From NCBI GenBank assembly GCA_964537035.1, contig CAZIAK010000028.1:1-64000 (forward strand): DNA of 64,000 nt, in the 5' to 3' direction. The position numbers were made by a program, and so were the translations under genes. Source of the stretch: CAZIAK01 sp964537035 (GTDB lineage Bacteria; Planctomycetota; B15-G4). Positions 48,639-55,961 of this stretch are shown piece after piece. A model generated the notes under the pieces. It was not told where the DNA came from. It saw only the letters and a program-made list of their open reading frames with translations, and ran no database searches. Positions within the stretch are counted from its first letter, which is position 1. Every line of letters begins with the position of its first letter.

Positions 48639-49805
48639 TCACGGGGCGGTCTCACCCTCGAGGGCTCCGTACCAACCGCTCTCGTTGAGAGACTGGCTGA
48701 GCAGCGACGCCGAGCGGGTCTGGCTGGGCCGGTAGTCGGGGGTCAGCACGACGGTGATGCTGGTGTAGGTGGCGGTTGTGGTGGTAGAGGTCAGGCTGTG
48801 ACTGCCGGAGACGCTGAAGTCCACCGAGAGAGGTGTCTCCACATACTGGGAGCCAGGGATCGCGTCCTTGATGGCCAGCTTGTCAGCGGTGGAACTGGAC
48901 AGCATGGGCTGGGCGGCCACGATCAGCTGGGCGTCGCCTCCAGCGGAGAAGACCAGGGTGTAGCCGGCTCCGGGGATCAGGGCGCCGCCCATGTTGCTCA
49001 GGTTGATGGTCACGTTGGTGCTGGGGATCTCCCAGGTCGATCCTGACGCTACCGCCACGGGAAGGGATGTCCCGGCGACGGTGACGCTGCCCAGGGCCGA
49101 GCCACGAGGAGCCGCCTCGCCCGGGCCGCGGGTCTCATACACGCTGATGGTGAGGTTCTGCGGGGTGCTGCCGGCGACCCATGCCAGTGGCACGGAGAGC
49201 GAGCCAAGGGAGGTGCTGGTGACCTCCTCGCTGCTGCTCGAGACGATCGTCGGCAGATCAGAATCCATGGCCGGCACGGTCATGCCCAGGGCCAGGTTGT
49301 TGCCGACAGACAGGGCCAGTGGCAGCAAGGGGTAGCTGGTGCTGCCGTGGTCGTACCAGAGGCCGCTCATGGCCGTAAGGGGGCCTTCGCGGTAACGGTC
49401 GTCGCTGGCGCCGGTGAAGACCAGGCTGGCCACGCCTTCGAAGAGGGTGTCCATGCTGCCATCAGTGCGGATCTTCACCACGTCACCGTTCTGCAGGTAG
49501 TACTCGGTGTAACCGCCTTCGTCGTTCAGCAGCTTCAGGTGCGAGGGCGACTCGATGTCCGCCCACCAGGCTTCGCGGATGTCCCGGGTCATCAGGCGCA
49601 TCACGGTGTCTTCGTCGTCAGCCTGGTCAGAGGTGTCCTCGAGGTGCGCGACGGTGAGGGCGAAGGAGTACGTGGCGTGGGAGACCGCGGTCAGCAGGAT
49701 CGCGCCCAGAACGCCGGCCACGAGGACCTCCGCCAAGGTGAAGCCGCGCTGGTTCCGTGCTGGGATCGTCGAGGTGCTGCCGGGGAGTGAAGATGGGGGT
49801 CTCAT
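48639..49805 (-). CDS. Large prepilin-like protein
   Basis: 388 aa. After a 20-residue leader, RG then FTLAEVLVAGVLGAILLTAV is a clear prepilin segment with Glu at +5. The first 100 mature residues resemble GspJ/PilW-type minor pilins (RLMTRDIREAWW). The rest is a Ser/Thr-rich beta domain with no family I recognise. Its large size suggests a tip or adhesin-like minor pilin. Downstream gene overlaps by 4 nt. Confidence 0.8.
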   Translation of the reverse strand: MRPPSSLPGSTSTIPARNQRGFTLAEVLVAGVLGAILLTAVSHATYSFALTVAHLEDTSDQADDEDTVMRLMTRDIREAWWADIESPSHLKLLNDEGGYTEYYLQNGDVVKIRTDGSMDTLFEGVASLVFTGASDDRYREGPLTAMSGLWYDHGSTSYPLLPLALSVGNNLALGMTVPAMDSDLPTIVSSSSEEVTSTSLGSLSVPLAWVAGSTPQNLTISVYETRGPGEAAPRGSALGSVTVAGTSLPVAVASGSTWEIPSTNVTINLSNMGGALIPGAGYTLVFSAGGDAQLIVAAQPMLSSSTADKLAIKDAIPGSQYVETPLSVDFSVSGSHSLTSTTTTATYTSITVVLTPDYRPSQTRSASLLSQSLNESGWYGALEGETAP

Positions 49806-49941
49806 AGGTATGGCTCTGCTCTCGGGTCTGTCGGGTGGGGCTGTGAGGGCGAGATCGTCTTCGGCGGGGTGTGACTTGAGTGGTCAGGCAGCCGCTCGCG
49901 CAGAACTCCCTGTGCTCTCTGGCCGAGGTCAGGCCACAACG

Positions 49942-49977
49942 AAAAAGGCCCCGGCGCGGACAGGATCCGCGCCGGGG
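49942..49977 (-). terminator. Rho-independent terminator after pilin gene
   Basis: On the minus strand: a perfect 12-bp stem (CCCCGGCGCGGA paired with TCCGCGCCGGGG), 5-nt loop, then GGCC and TTTTT. It lies 70 nt after the stop of the pilin gene at 50047. It should separate the abundant pilin transcript from the two downstream pilin genes. Confidence 0.88.
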
Positions 49978-50046
49978 TCTTCATGGGAGAGTCAGGCGGC
50001 TGACTGCTGCGAGTGGAGGAGGGTGCCGCTCGAAACGGGGGGGGGA

Positions 50047-50502
50047 TCAGAGGTCGCTGAGCACGATGCCCGACGGGCCGGTGGCCGTGTTGTTGGCCTG
50101 GAACTGGCCGGTCGAGCTGGTGAAGAGCCAGCCACCGGTGTTGTCGATGGCCACGTCGTACTTCATGACGTTGCTGCCGCTGAACGGTTCGTTGGGCAGA
50201 TCATTGCGGATGTAGGGACCGTAGGTGGTGCCGGAAGTCGCGCCGTCTACGCCGGTCGTGCCGGTGAGCTGAAGAACGAAATCGGTATCACCATCGGGGA
50301 AGGAGTCATCGTGCTGCACTTTGTACATCTCGATGGCTTGGCGCACCGTGGCGAGGTTGGAGGCCAAGGCGGCTTCCTTCGATTCGTTGGCGGCGCTGTT
50401 GAACTGCGGGATCACCACAGCGGCCAAGATGCCGAGGATGATGACCACGATGAGCAGCTCGACCAGGGTGAAGCCGGCCTGCTTGCGGTTTTGGGAAGAC
50501 AT
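50047..50502 (-). CDS. Major pilin / pseudopilin, GspG-like
   Basis: 151 aa with a short 10-residue leader (MSSQNRKQAG), then FTLVELLIVVIILGILAAVVIPQF. GGAG lies about 8 nt before the ATG. C-terminal domain like its paralogue at 48040. The strong terminator just downstream and the good ribosome site suggest high expression, so it is the best candidate for the major subunit of the machine encoded at 19-29 kb. Which machine (pilus or secretion) remains open. Confidence 0.9.
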   Translation of the reverse strand: MSSQNRKQAGFTLVELLIVVIILGILAAVVIPQFNSAANESKEAALASNLATVRQAIEMYKVQHDDSFPDGDTDFVLQLTGTTGVDGATSGTTYGPYIRNDLPNEPFSGSNVMKYDVAIDNTGGWLFTSSTGQFQANNTATGPSGIVLSDL

Positions 50503-50631
50503 ACTGAAAGCTCCGTGAAGTGAGGACGGCTCGGGGTCGCCTCATGGAGACGATCGACCTGACGTCGTGAGAGCTGTTTCGTCCTTCCCCCCCAGTGACT
50601 TGACTGATTCGGTATCAAATCGGCTGCAGCC

Positions 50632-50686
50632 CATATCGATCGGGGGCGCCTGGCCCCTGGAGGCCTGTCTTCGGGTGTTTGGAGCC
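50632..50686. repeat. 55-bp direct duplicate, left of gap
   Basis: Identical to 50787-50841 on the other side of 100 Ns. The exact 55-bp length equals a common assembler k-mer, so the pair probably marks unmerged contig ends or a collapsed tandem repeat. Confidence 0.85.
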
Positions 50687-50786
50687 NNNNNNNNNNNNNN
50701 NNNNNNNNNNNNNNNNNNNNNNNNNNNNNNNNNNNNNNNNNNNNNNNNNNNNNNNNNNNNNNNNNNNNNNNNNNNNNNNNNNNNNN
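50687..50786. other. Assembly gap (100 N)
   Basis: Exactly 100 Ns, a placeholder; the true length is unknown. Open frames running through it have no meaning. Confidence 0.98.
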
Positions 50787-50841
50787 CATATCGATCGGGG
50801 GCGCCTGGCCCCTGGAGGCCTGTCTTCGGGTGTTTGGAGCC
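50787..50841. repeat. 55-bp direct duplicate, right of gap
   Basis: Second copy of the sequence at 50632-50686, starting CATATCGATCGGGGGC and ending GTTTGGAGCC. Confidence 0.85.
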
Positions 50842-50935
50842 TCGTCCCCGGACCGGCGCCTGGCTGAGCGGAGGCCGGGCCAGGGGCTGGGCCAGGGGCT
50901 GGAGCGGCGGGCCCTGCGGGTCTGGGGAGCCCGGG

Positions 50936-50973
50936 CCTGGTGCTGGCCTGGTGCTGGCCTGGTGCTGGCCTGG
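50936..50973. repeat. 11-bp tandem repeat CCTGGTGCTGG
   Basis: Three full units plus five bases, in the spacer beyond the 3' end of the tRNA gene. Non-coding. Confidence 0.85.
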
Positions 50974-51007
50974 GTCAGCTCGCCGCCAGCCCAAGAGGGG
51001 GGGCGAA

Positions 51008-51083
51008 TGGTGGACGGTAGGGGGGTCGAACCCCTGACCTTCTGGCTGCCAGCCAGACGCTCTACCAGCTGAGCTAACCGCCC
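51008..51083 (-). tRNA. tRNA-Ala (anticodon GGC)
   Basis: 76 nt including an encoded CCA. The acceptor stem GGGCGGT pairs with ACCGTCC and contains G3:U70, the alanine identity pair. D stem GCTC/GAGC, anticodon stem TCTGG/CCAGA with loop CTGGCAG (anticodon GGC, reading GCC), and T arm AGGGG-TTCGACC-CCCCT are all intact. Divergent from leuS. Confidence 0.96.
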
Positions 51084-51237
51084 ACGAACCACCCGGAGAA
51101 ACCCCGGGTCGTGGGGCGAGAATCTACGGCAAGGCGCGACCTTGGTGCAAAGGTTTTCTAACGGCGATCGGGGCTCGTTACCCTGTGGCCGCCCCAAGCC
51201 ACCACGAGCCTCCTCCCAGCGGGCCTCCCGCCTGACG

Positions 51238-53709
51238 ATGACCAGCGAGACCATGACCGGACACTACGACCACGCGGCCATCGAAGCGCGCTGGCAGGCC
51301 CAATGGGCTGACCAGCGAACTTTCGCAGCCAAGGACGACTTCTCCCTGCCGAAGTACTACGTCCTCGACATGTTTCCCTACCCCAGCGGCGCGGGCTTGC
51401 ACGTGGGCCATCCGCTGAGCTACACAGCCACGGATATCGTGGCCAGGTTCCGGCGCCATCAGGGTGACAACGTCCTGCACCCCATGGGTTGGGACGCGTT
51501 CGGCCTGCCCGCCGAGCAGTACGCGCTCAAGACCGGCGTGCATCCTGCGAAGACAACCGCCGCGAACATTGACAACTTCCGCCGGCAGCTGAAGGCCCTG
51601 GGCTTCAGCTACGACTGGGATCGGGAGGTCAACACCACCGACCCGGGCTACTACCGCTGGACCCAATGGATCTTCTTGCAGCTGTTCGAGAAGGGGCTCG
51701 CCTACCAGGCGGAGATGCCGGTGAACTGGTGTCCTGCCATGGGCACGGTTCTGGCCAACGAAGAGGTGCTGGCCGACGGCACCAGCGAGGTGGGCGGCCA
51801 CCCGGTGATCCGCCGACCCATGAAGCAGTGGATGCTCAAGATCACTGCCTACGCCGAGCGCCTGCTCGAAGGGCTCGACGATCTCGATTGGCCCGAGCAC
51901 GTCAAGGAGATGCAGCGTCACTGGATCGGTCGCAGCGAGGGCGCTGAGGTCGACTTCAAGGTAGAGACGGTTGGGGGCAGGTCTCCTGGTGATGACGGGC
52001 CGGTGCTGCGCATCTTCACCACGCGGCCAGACACCATGTTTGGCGCCACCTACATGGTCATCGCGCCCGAGCACCCGCTGTTTGAAGAGCTGGTGGGCGC
52101 GGAGCAGGGCGACGCATGTCGGGCCTACCGCGATGCGGCGGCGCGCAAGTCCGACCTGGAGCGGGCCGAGCTGAGCAAGGAGAAGACCGGGGTGTTCACC
52201 GGTTCGTACGCCAAGAACCCGGCGAACGGCGAGCGCATCCCCATCTGGGTCGCCGACTACGTGCTGATCAGCTACGGCACCGGGGCGATCATGGCCGTGC
52301 CTGGCCAAGACGAGCGCGATTGGGAGTTCGCCGAGGCCTTTGATCTGCCCATCGTCCGTACGGTCCAGCCTCCAGAGGATTTCGAGGGCAAGGCCTACAC
52401 GGGCGACGGGCCGGCGATCCATTCAGACTTTCTCGATGGTCTGGACATCCCGGCTGCTTCCGCCGCCATGTCGGATTGGCTCGAAGAGAAGGGGCTGGGG
52501 CGGCGTTCGATCCACTTCAAGCTGCGCGACTGGCTGTTCTCACGGCAGCGTTATTGGGGCGAGCCGTTCCCCCTCGTTCACCACGCTGATGGTCGGGTGA
52601 CCAGCTTGCCTGTCGATGAGTTGCCCGTGGTGCTCCCCGAGGTCGAGCGCTACGAGCCCTCGGGCACGGGCGAATCGCCCCTGGCCAACGTGACCGAGTG
52701 GGTCGAGATGACCGACCCCGTCTCGGGTGAGGCGGTGCGCCGAGAGACCCACACCATGCCCCAGTGGGCGGGCTCCTGTTGGTACTACCTGCGCTACCTC
52801 GACCCGCACAACGATGTCGAAGCCTTCTCGTCCGAGAAGGAGCGCTACTGGATGCCGGTCGACCTCTATATCGGCGGGTCAGAGCACGCCGTGCTCCATC
52901 TGCTCTACGCCCGTTTCTGGCACAAGGTGCTCTTCGATCTGGGCGTGGTGAGCTGCCAGGAGCCGTTCCAGCGTCTGCTCAACCAGGGCATGATCCTGGG
53001 CGAAGACGGCGAGAAGATGTCCAAGAGCCGGGGCAATGTGGTCAACCCGGACGAGATGGTCGACCAGTTCGGGGCGGACGCCTTCCGGCTCTACGAGATG
53101 TTCATGGGCCCACTGACCCAGTCGAAGCCCTGGCAGACCAGCGGTCTGAACGGCACCCATCGCTTCCTGAAGCGCACCTGGCGGCTGTTCGTCGATCAGG
53201 AGGGTGGTGATCGGGTGTCCTCTGATGCGCCCAGCAGCGACGTCACCCGGGCCTTCCACGTCTGTCTCGACAAGGTGACTCGCGGCACGGACACGCTCTC
53301 GTTCAACACGGCCATCGCGGCCATGATGGAGCTGGTCAACGTGGTCACCAAGGAGGGCGTGGGCATGCCTCGGACCCTGGCGGCCGACTTCGCGGTCATG
53401 CTCGAGCCCTACGCGCCTCACCTGGCCGAAGAGCTGCACTCGCGCATCGGCGCCACCGAGACCCTGGCCTGGGTGTCCTGGCCAGAGGTGGACGCCCAGG
53501 CCCTGGCCACCGAGACCGTGCCGGTGCCCATTCAGGTCAACGGCAAGGTGCGCACGGTCTTGGATGTCCCCGAGGGCACGGATTCAGCAGGCCTGGAAGC
53601 CCTGGCCCGTGCCGACGGGGGCATCGCCGCCCTGCTGACCCTCGGCAATGTGGTCAAGGTGGTGGCCGTGCCTGGGCGCATCGTCAACTTCGTGGTCAAA
53701 GCTCGGTGA
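51238..53709 (+). CDS. leuS: Leucyl-tRNA synthetase
   Basis: 823 aa from the ATG at 51238; the ATG at 51253 (MTGHYDH) is nearly as good. HIGH-type motif HVGHP near residue 50, editing (CP1) domain in the middle with TRPDTMFGATY, and KMSKSRGN in the KMSKS loop. The C-terminal anticodon domain ends in a VNGKVR segment. Full length. Ends 10 nt before the second assembly gap. Confidence 0.97.
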   Translation: MTSETMTGHYDHAAIEARWQAQWADQRTFAAKDDFSLPKYYVLDMFPYPSGAGLHVGHPLSYTATDIVARFRRHQGDNVLHPMGWDAFGLPAEQYALKTGVHPAKTTAANIDNFRRQLKALGFSYDWDREVNTTDPGYYRWTQWIFLQLFEKGLAYQAEMPVNWCPAMGTVLANEEVLADGTSEVGGHPVIRRPMKQWMLKITAYAERLLEGLDDLDWPEHVKEMQRHWIGRSEGAEVDFKVETVGGRSPGDDGPVLRIFTTRPDTMFGATYMVIAPEHPLFEELVGAEQGDACRAYRDAAARKSDLERAELSKEKTGVFTGSYAKNPANGERIPIWVADYVLISYGTGAIMAVPGQDERDWEFAEAFDLPIVRTVQPPEDFEGKAYTGDGPAIHSDFLDGLDIPAASAAMSDWLEEKGLGRRSIHFKLRDWLFSRQRYWGEPFPLVHHADGRVTSLPVDELPVVLPEVERYEPSGTGESPLANVTEWVEMTDPVSGEAVRRETHTMPQWAGSCWYYLRYLDPHNDVEAFSSEKERYWMPVDLYIGGSEHAVLHLLYARFWHKVLFDLGVVSCQEPFQRLLNQGMILGEDGEKMSKSRGNVVNPDEMVDQFGADAFRLYEMFMGPLTQSKPWQTSGLNGTHRFLKRTWRLFVDQEGGDRVSSDAPSSDVTRAFHVCLDKVTRGTDTLSFNTAIAAMMELVNVVTKEGVGMPRTLAADFAVMLEPYAPHLAEELHSRIGATETLAWVSWPEVDAQALATETVPVPIQVNGKVRTVLDVPEGTDSAGLEALARADGGIAALLTLGNVVKVVAVPGRIVNFVVKAR

Positions 53710-53719
53710 CGTCAGCGCC

Positions 53720-53819
53720 NNNNNNNNNNNNNNNNNNNNNNNNNNNNNNNNNNNNNNNNNNNNNNNNNNNNNNNNNNNNNNNNNNNNNNNNNNNNNNNNN
53801 NNNNNNNNNNNNNNNNNNN
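53720..53819. other. Assembly gap (100 N)
   Basis: 100-N placeholder. The sequence immediately to its right matches the 3' part of the dispersed hairpin element, so the gap probably hides a hairpin copy. Confidence 0.98.
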
Positions 53820-53920
53820 GCGGCCCTCGCACGTGGAGGGGCAGGAGACTCTGGCCTTCCTTGTCTTCGCTTTCGCGATACCGACGCTCTGTGCATTGCC
53901 TTGTGACGATGGGCTGCCAC
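53820..53920 (+). repeat. Dispersed hairpin element, 3' fragment of copy 5
   Basis: Matches the segment downstream of the copy 4 right arm: CCTCGC...GTGGAG..GCAGGAGACTCTGGCCTTCCTTG, with GACTCTGGCCTT at 53847-53858, and further similarity through CGACGCTCTG. By alignment only the last ~7 nt of the right arm (to 53826) are visible. The rest of the hairpin would lie in the N gap. Confidence 0.75.
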
Positions 53921-54059
53921 GGGGTGACCATGGGCTGCCGCGGGCGCGGAGCGGTCGGCGCCTACGGTGGTGGGGGGATGTGTACGGCGCCAGACTGACC
54001 CAGTGGGAACAGGCCGACGCCTAGAAGCGAGAGCGCCTAGGAGCCGGGTGCGATCTCAG
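53921..54059. other. Intergenic, nothing recognised
   Basis: Contains a short near-direct repeat ATGGGCTGCC-A/G-CGGG (about 53909 and 53931) and no gene I can support. Confidence 0.5.
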
Positions 54060-54245
54060 CCCGCCAGAAACGACCCCCGGAAGGCCACAGTCGGCAGCCG
54101 TTCCACCGATGAGGGTGGGCCTGTTTTGACCAGGGGGGTCTGAAGCGAGTGTGGAGGCGAAGCCGACCCTGTTCGAGCGAAACGGCCCCCCTGGTCAAAA
54201 CAGGCCCGCCCGGAGCACCAATAGGCGGCCGACCTGTAGCGCTGA
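54060..54245 (-). repeat. Dispersed hairpin element, copy 3 (inverted)
   Basis: Perfect 22-bp arms at 54117-54138 and 54186-54207 enclose a 47-nt loop (54139-54185). Its reverse complement differs from the copy 2 loop at only four or five positions. In element orientation the 5' flank has GCGCTACAGGTCG (54230-54242 complement), and the 3' flank GACTGTGGCCTT (54081-54092 complement) then GTCGTTTCTGG. Lies between convergent leuS and the beta-helix gene. Confidence 0.92.
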
Positions 54246-54258
54246 CCCCGGAATTGAC

Positions 54259-54299
54259 CGAGCGCCCGCCGATCGAAGGCCTCGATCGGCGGGCGCTCG
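54259..54299. terminator. Perfect 18-bp hairpin downstream of beta-helix gene
   Basis: Left arm 54259-54276 starting CGAGCGCCCG, 5-nt loop AGGCC, right arm 54282-54299 exactly complementary. It lies 47 nt beyond the stop of the gene at 54346. No U-tract follows on either strand, so it may be a structure-only terminator or 3' stabiliser. Confidence 0.6.
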
Positions 54300-54345
54300 C
54301 GTGGTGCAGGCAGGCCGCTGGCCTGCCAGGCTGTGAGCCTCAGGC

Positions 54346-55665
54346 TCAGTCGATGTCCACGACCTGCGAGGTGGCCGCTGCGATGGCCGGGTCGGAGGTG
54401 TCGTCGCCGGTGGTGTTGAGCATGAAGACGCCCAAGGTGCCGATGGCACCGTTGCCGGCGCCAGCGATGTCCGGGCCGTCGCCGCCACTACCGTTCATCA
54501 GGCTGCGGTTGAGGACCACGCGGGTGGTGATGCCCGAGTTGTCGATGCCCTCGTGGCCATTGCGGTAGACCACGTTGTTGGTCACGTTGTTGTTGAGCGT
54601 GGGGCCGTCACCGACCACATCGACGCCGTCACCCAGGTTGTCGAAGGTGAAGTTGTCGAGCATGGCGTTGCCCGAGCCCTGCACGTGCAGGCCGTCCCGC
54701 CCGTTGTAGAACGTGTAGTTGCGGGCGATGAGGTGTCCGCCTGGCCCGTTGTTGGTCACCTCGACGCCGTGCCGGGCGTTGCTGCGGACGTTGTTGCCCA
54801 CCACAGAGGCGGAGGCCGTGTCTTCGAGCAGGATGCCAGCGCGGGAGTTGTTGCTGACGAAGTTGCGCTGCACGTTGACGCCTGCGCCCAGGTTCACCTC
54901 GATGCCGTTGCGGCCATTCTGGTGCACCTGGTTGCCGAAGAGGGTCATGGTGCCGGCGCCAGGGTCGAGGACCATGATGCCGCTGCGGTTGTTGCTCATC
55001 ACCGTGTTGCCCATGAGGGTCGACGGGTCGGGAGCGAGGAAGCCGCCGTTCAAGACGAGGATGCCGTCGCCACCATTATTGGTGATGGCATTGCCGTTCA
55101 CCTTCAGCCGGTCGCCGCTGAGCAGCATGCCCGAGTCGGTGTTCAGCTCGAGGATGTTGCGCTCAAACGTGCCAGAGCCCAGCACGCCGTTCGAGCCGTA
55201 CTCGATGCCAGAACCGGTGCAGTGGCGCACACGGCAGCCGCTGACATTGGCGCCATCGGCCAGGATCGAGATGCCCGTACCGAAGCAGGACACCACCGTC
55301 ACGTTCATGATGGAGACATCGTCGCCGGTGACGGCAATACCGAAGTTGATGCTGTTGCGAATGGTGAAGCCCGAGACCTTGACCCGGTCGCCCGTGATGG
55401 TGAGGGCCGTGCCCGAGGCCTGGGGGTCGATCTCGGCGTTGGCCGTGGTCAGGGTGACATCGTCCGTGGCCAGGACCACGTTCTCGATGTAGCTGACGTC
55501 GGCCTGCTTCGCCACGGAGATGGTGTCGCCGGGTGCGGCCGCCGCAGCCGCCGCAGAAATGGTCGGGAAATCGCCGGGCACGGTGAGCGTGTCCGCCATG
55601 GCTGCTGGAGCCCCTAGGCTCAACAGGAGAATGGCGGGGGCGAGGATCTTGTTCGGGAAGGTCAT
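54346..55665 (-). CDS. Secreted right-handed parallel beta-helix protein
   Basis: 439 aa from the ATG at 55665, which has GGAG 7 nt upstream; an ATG 12 nt earlier is possible. Signal peptide (ILAPAILLLSLGAPAAMA, then DTLTV). The N-terminus TLTVPGDFPTISAAAAAA is the typical entry strand of NosD/pectate-lyase-like beta-helices. About 13 turns of 22-24 residues follow, with Asn/Gly ladders (NNRSGIMV, QNGRNGIEV, NNSRAGILLED). No catalytic signature is seen. Likely an extracellular carbohydrate-binding or carbohydrate-lyase-like protein. Confidence 0.85.
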   Translation of the reverse strand: MTFPNKILAPAILLLSLGAPAAMADTLTVPGDFPTISAAAAAAAPGDTISVAKQADVSYIENVVLATDDVTLTTANAEIDPQASGTALTITGDRVKVSGFTIRNSINFGIAVTGDDVSIMNVTVVSCFGTGISILADGANVSGCRVRHCTGSGIEYGSNGVLGSGTFERNILELNTDSGMLLSGDRLKVNGNAITNNGGDGILVLNGGFLAPDPSTLMGNTVMSNNRSGIMVLDPGAGTMTLFGNQVHQNGRNGIEVNLGAGVNVQRNFVSNNSRAGILLEDTASASVVGNNVRSNARHGVEVTNNGPGGHLIARNYTFYNGRDGLHVQGSGNAMLDNFTFDNLGDGVDVVGDGPTLNNNVTNNVVYRNGHEGIDNSGITTRVVLNRSLMNGSGGDGPDIAGAGNGAIGTLGVFMLNTTGDDTSDPAIAAATSQVVDID

Positions 55666-55677
55666 CTTGGGCTCCAT

Positions 55678-55961
55678 GGCTGTTGCCGATGGGTTGACTC
55701 GAGCACTCGTGCCGCAGGGGCACCTTCGGTGGACAGGATAGGGGACGAAAGCACCCCGTGGAACACGAATCTAAAGGGGAGCTTGGGCGCAGCGCCTCGG
55801 CTCGGCGAGAAGCTGCTGGCTGGAACGGAGAGAAAGGGGAGAGAGGTGTGGCCGGTCAGGGGACGGATGGCGCCCGCCGGGACCAACACCGGGTCCAGGA
55901 GACAATACGGCGCACAGTGGCCGACGTGACTCATTTGGAGGCCCTCTTCGCCAGAGAAGGC
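55678..55961. other. Intergenic, no gene seen
   Basis: About 280 nt between two minus-strand genes. A TATCCT-like hexamer on the minus strand near 55735-55742 may be the -10 of the beta-helix gene with a ~70-nt leader. Nothing else recognised. Confidence 0.35.

Noticed and set aside
50412..51254. Open frame running through the first N gap and the tRNA
   Set aside because: Crosses 100 placeholder Ns and a tRNA gene on the same strand; meaningless.
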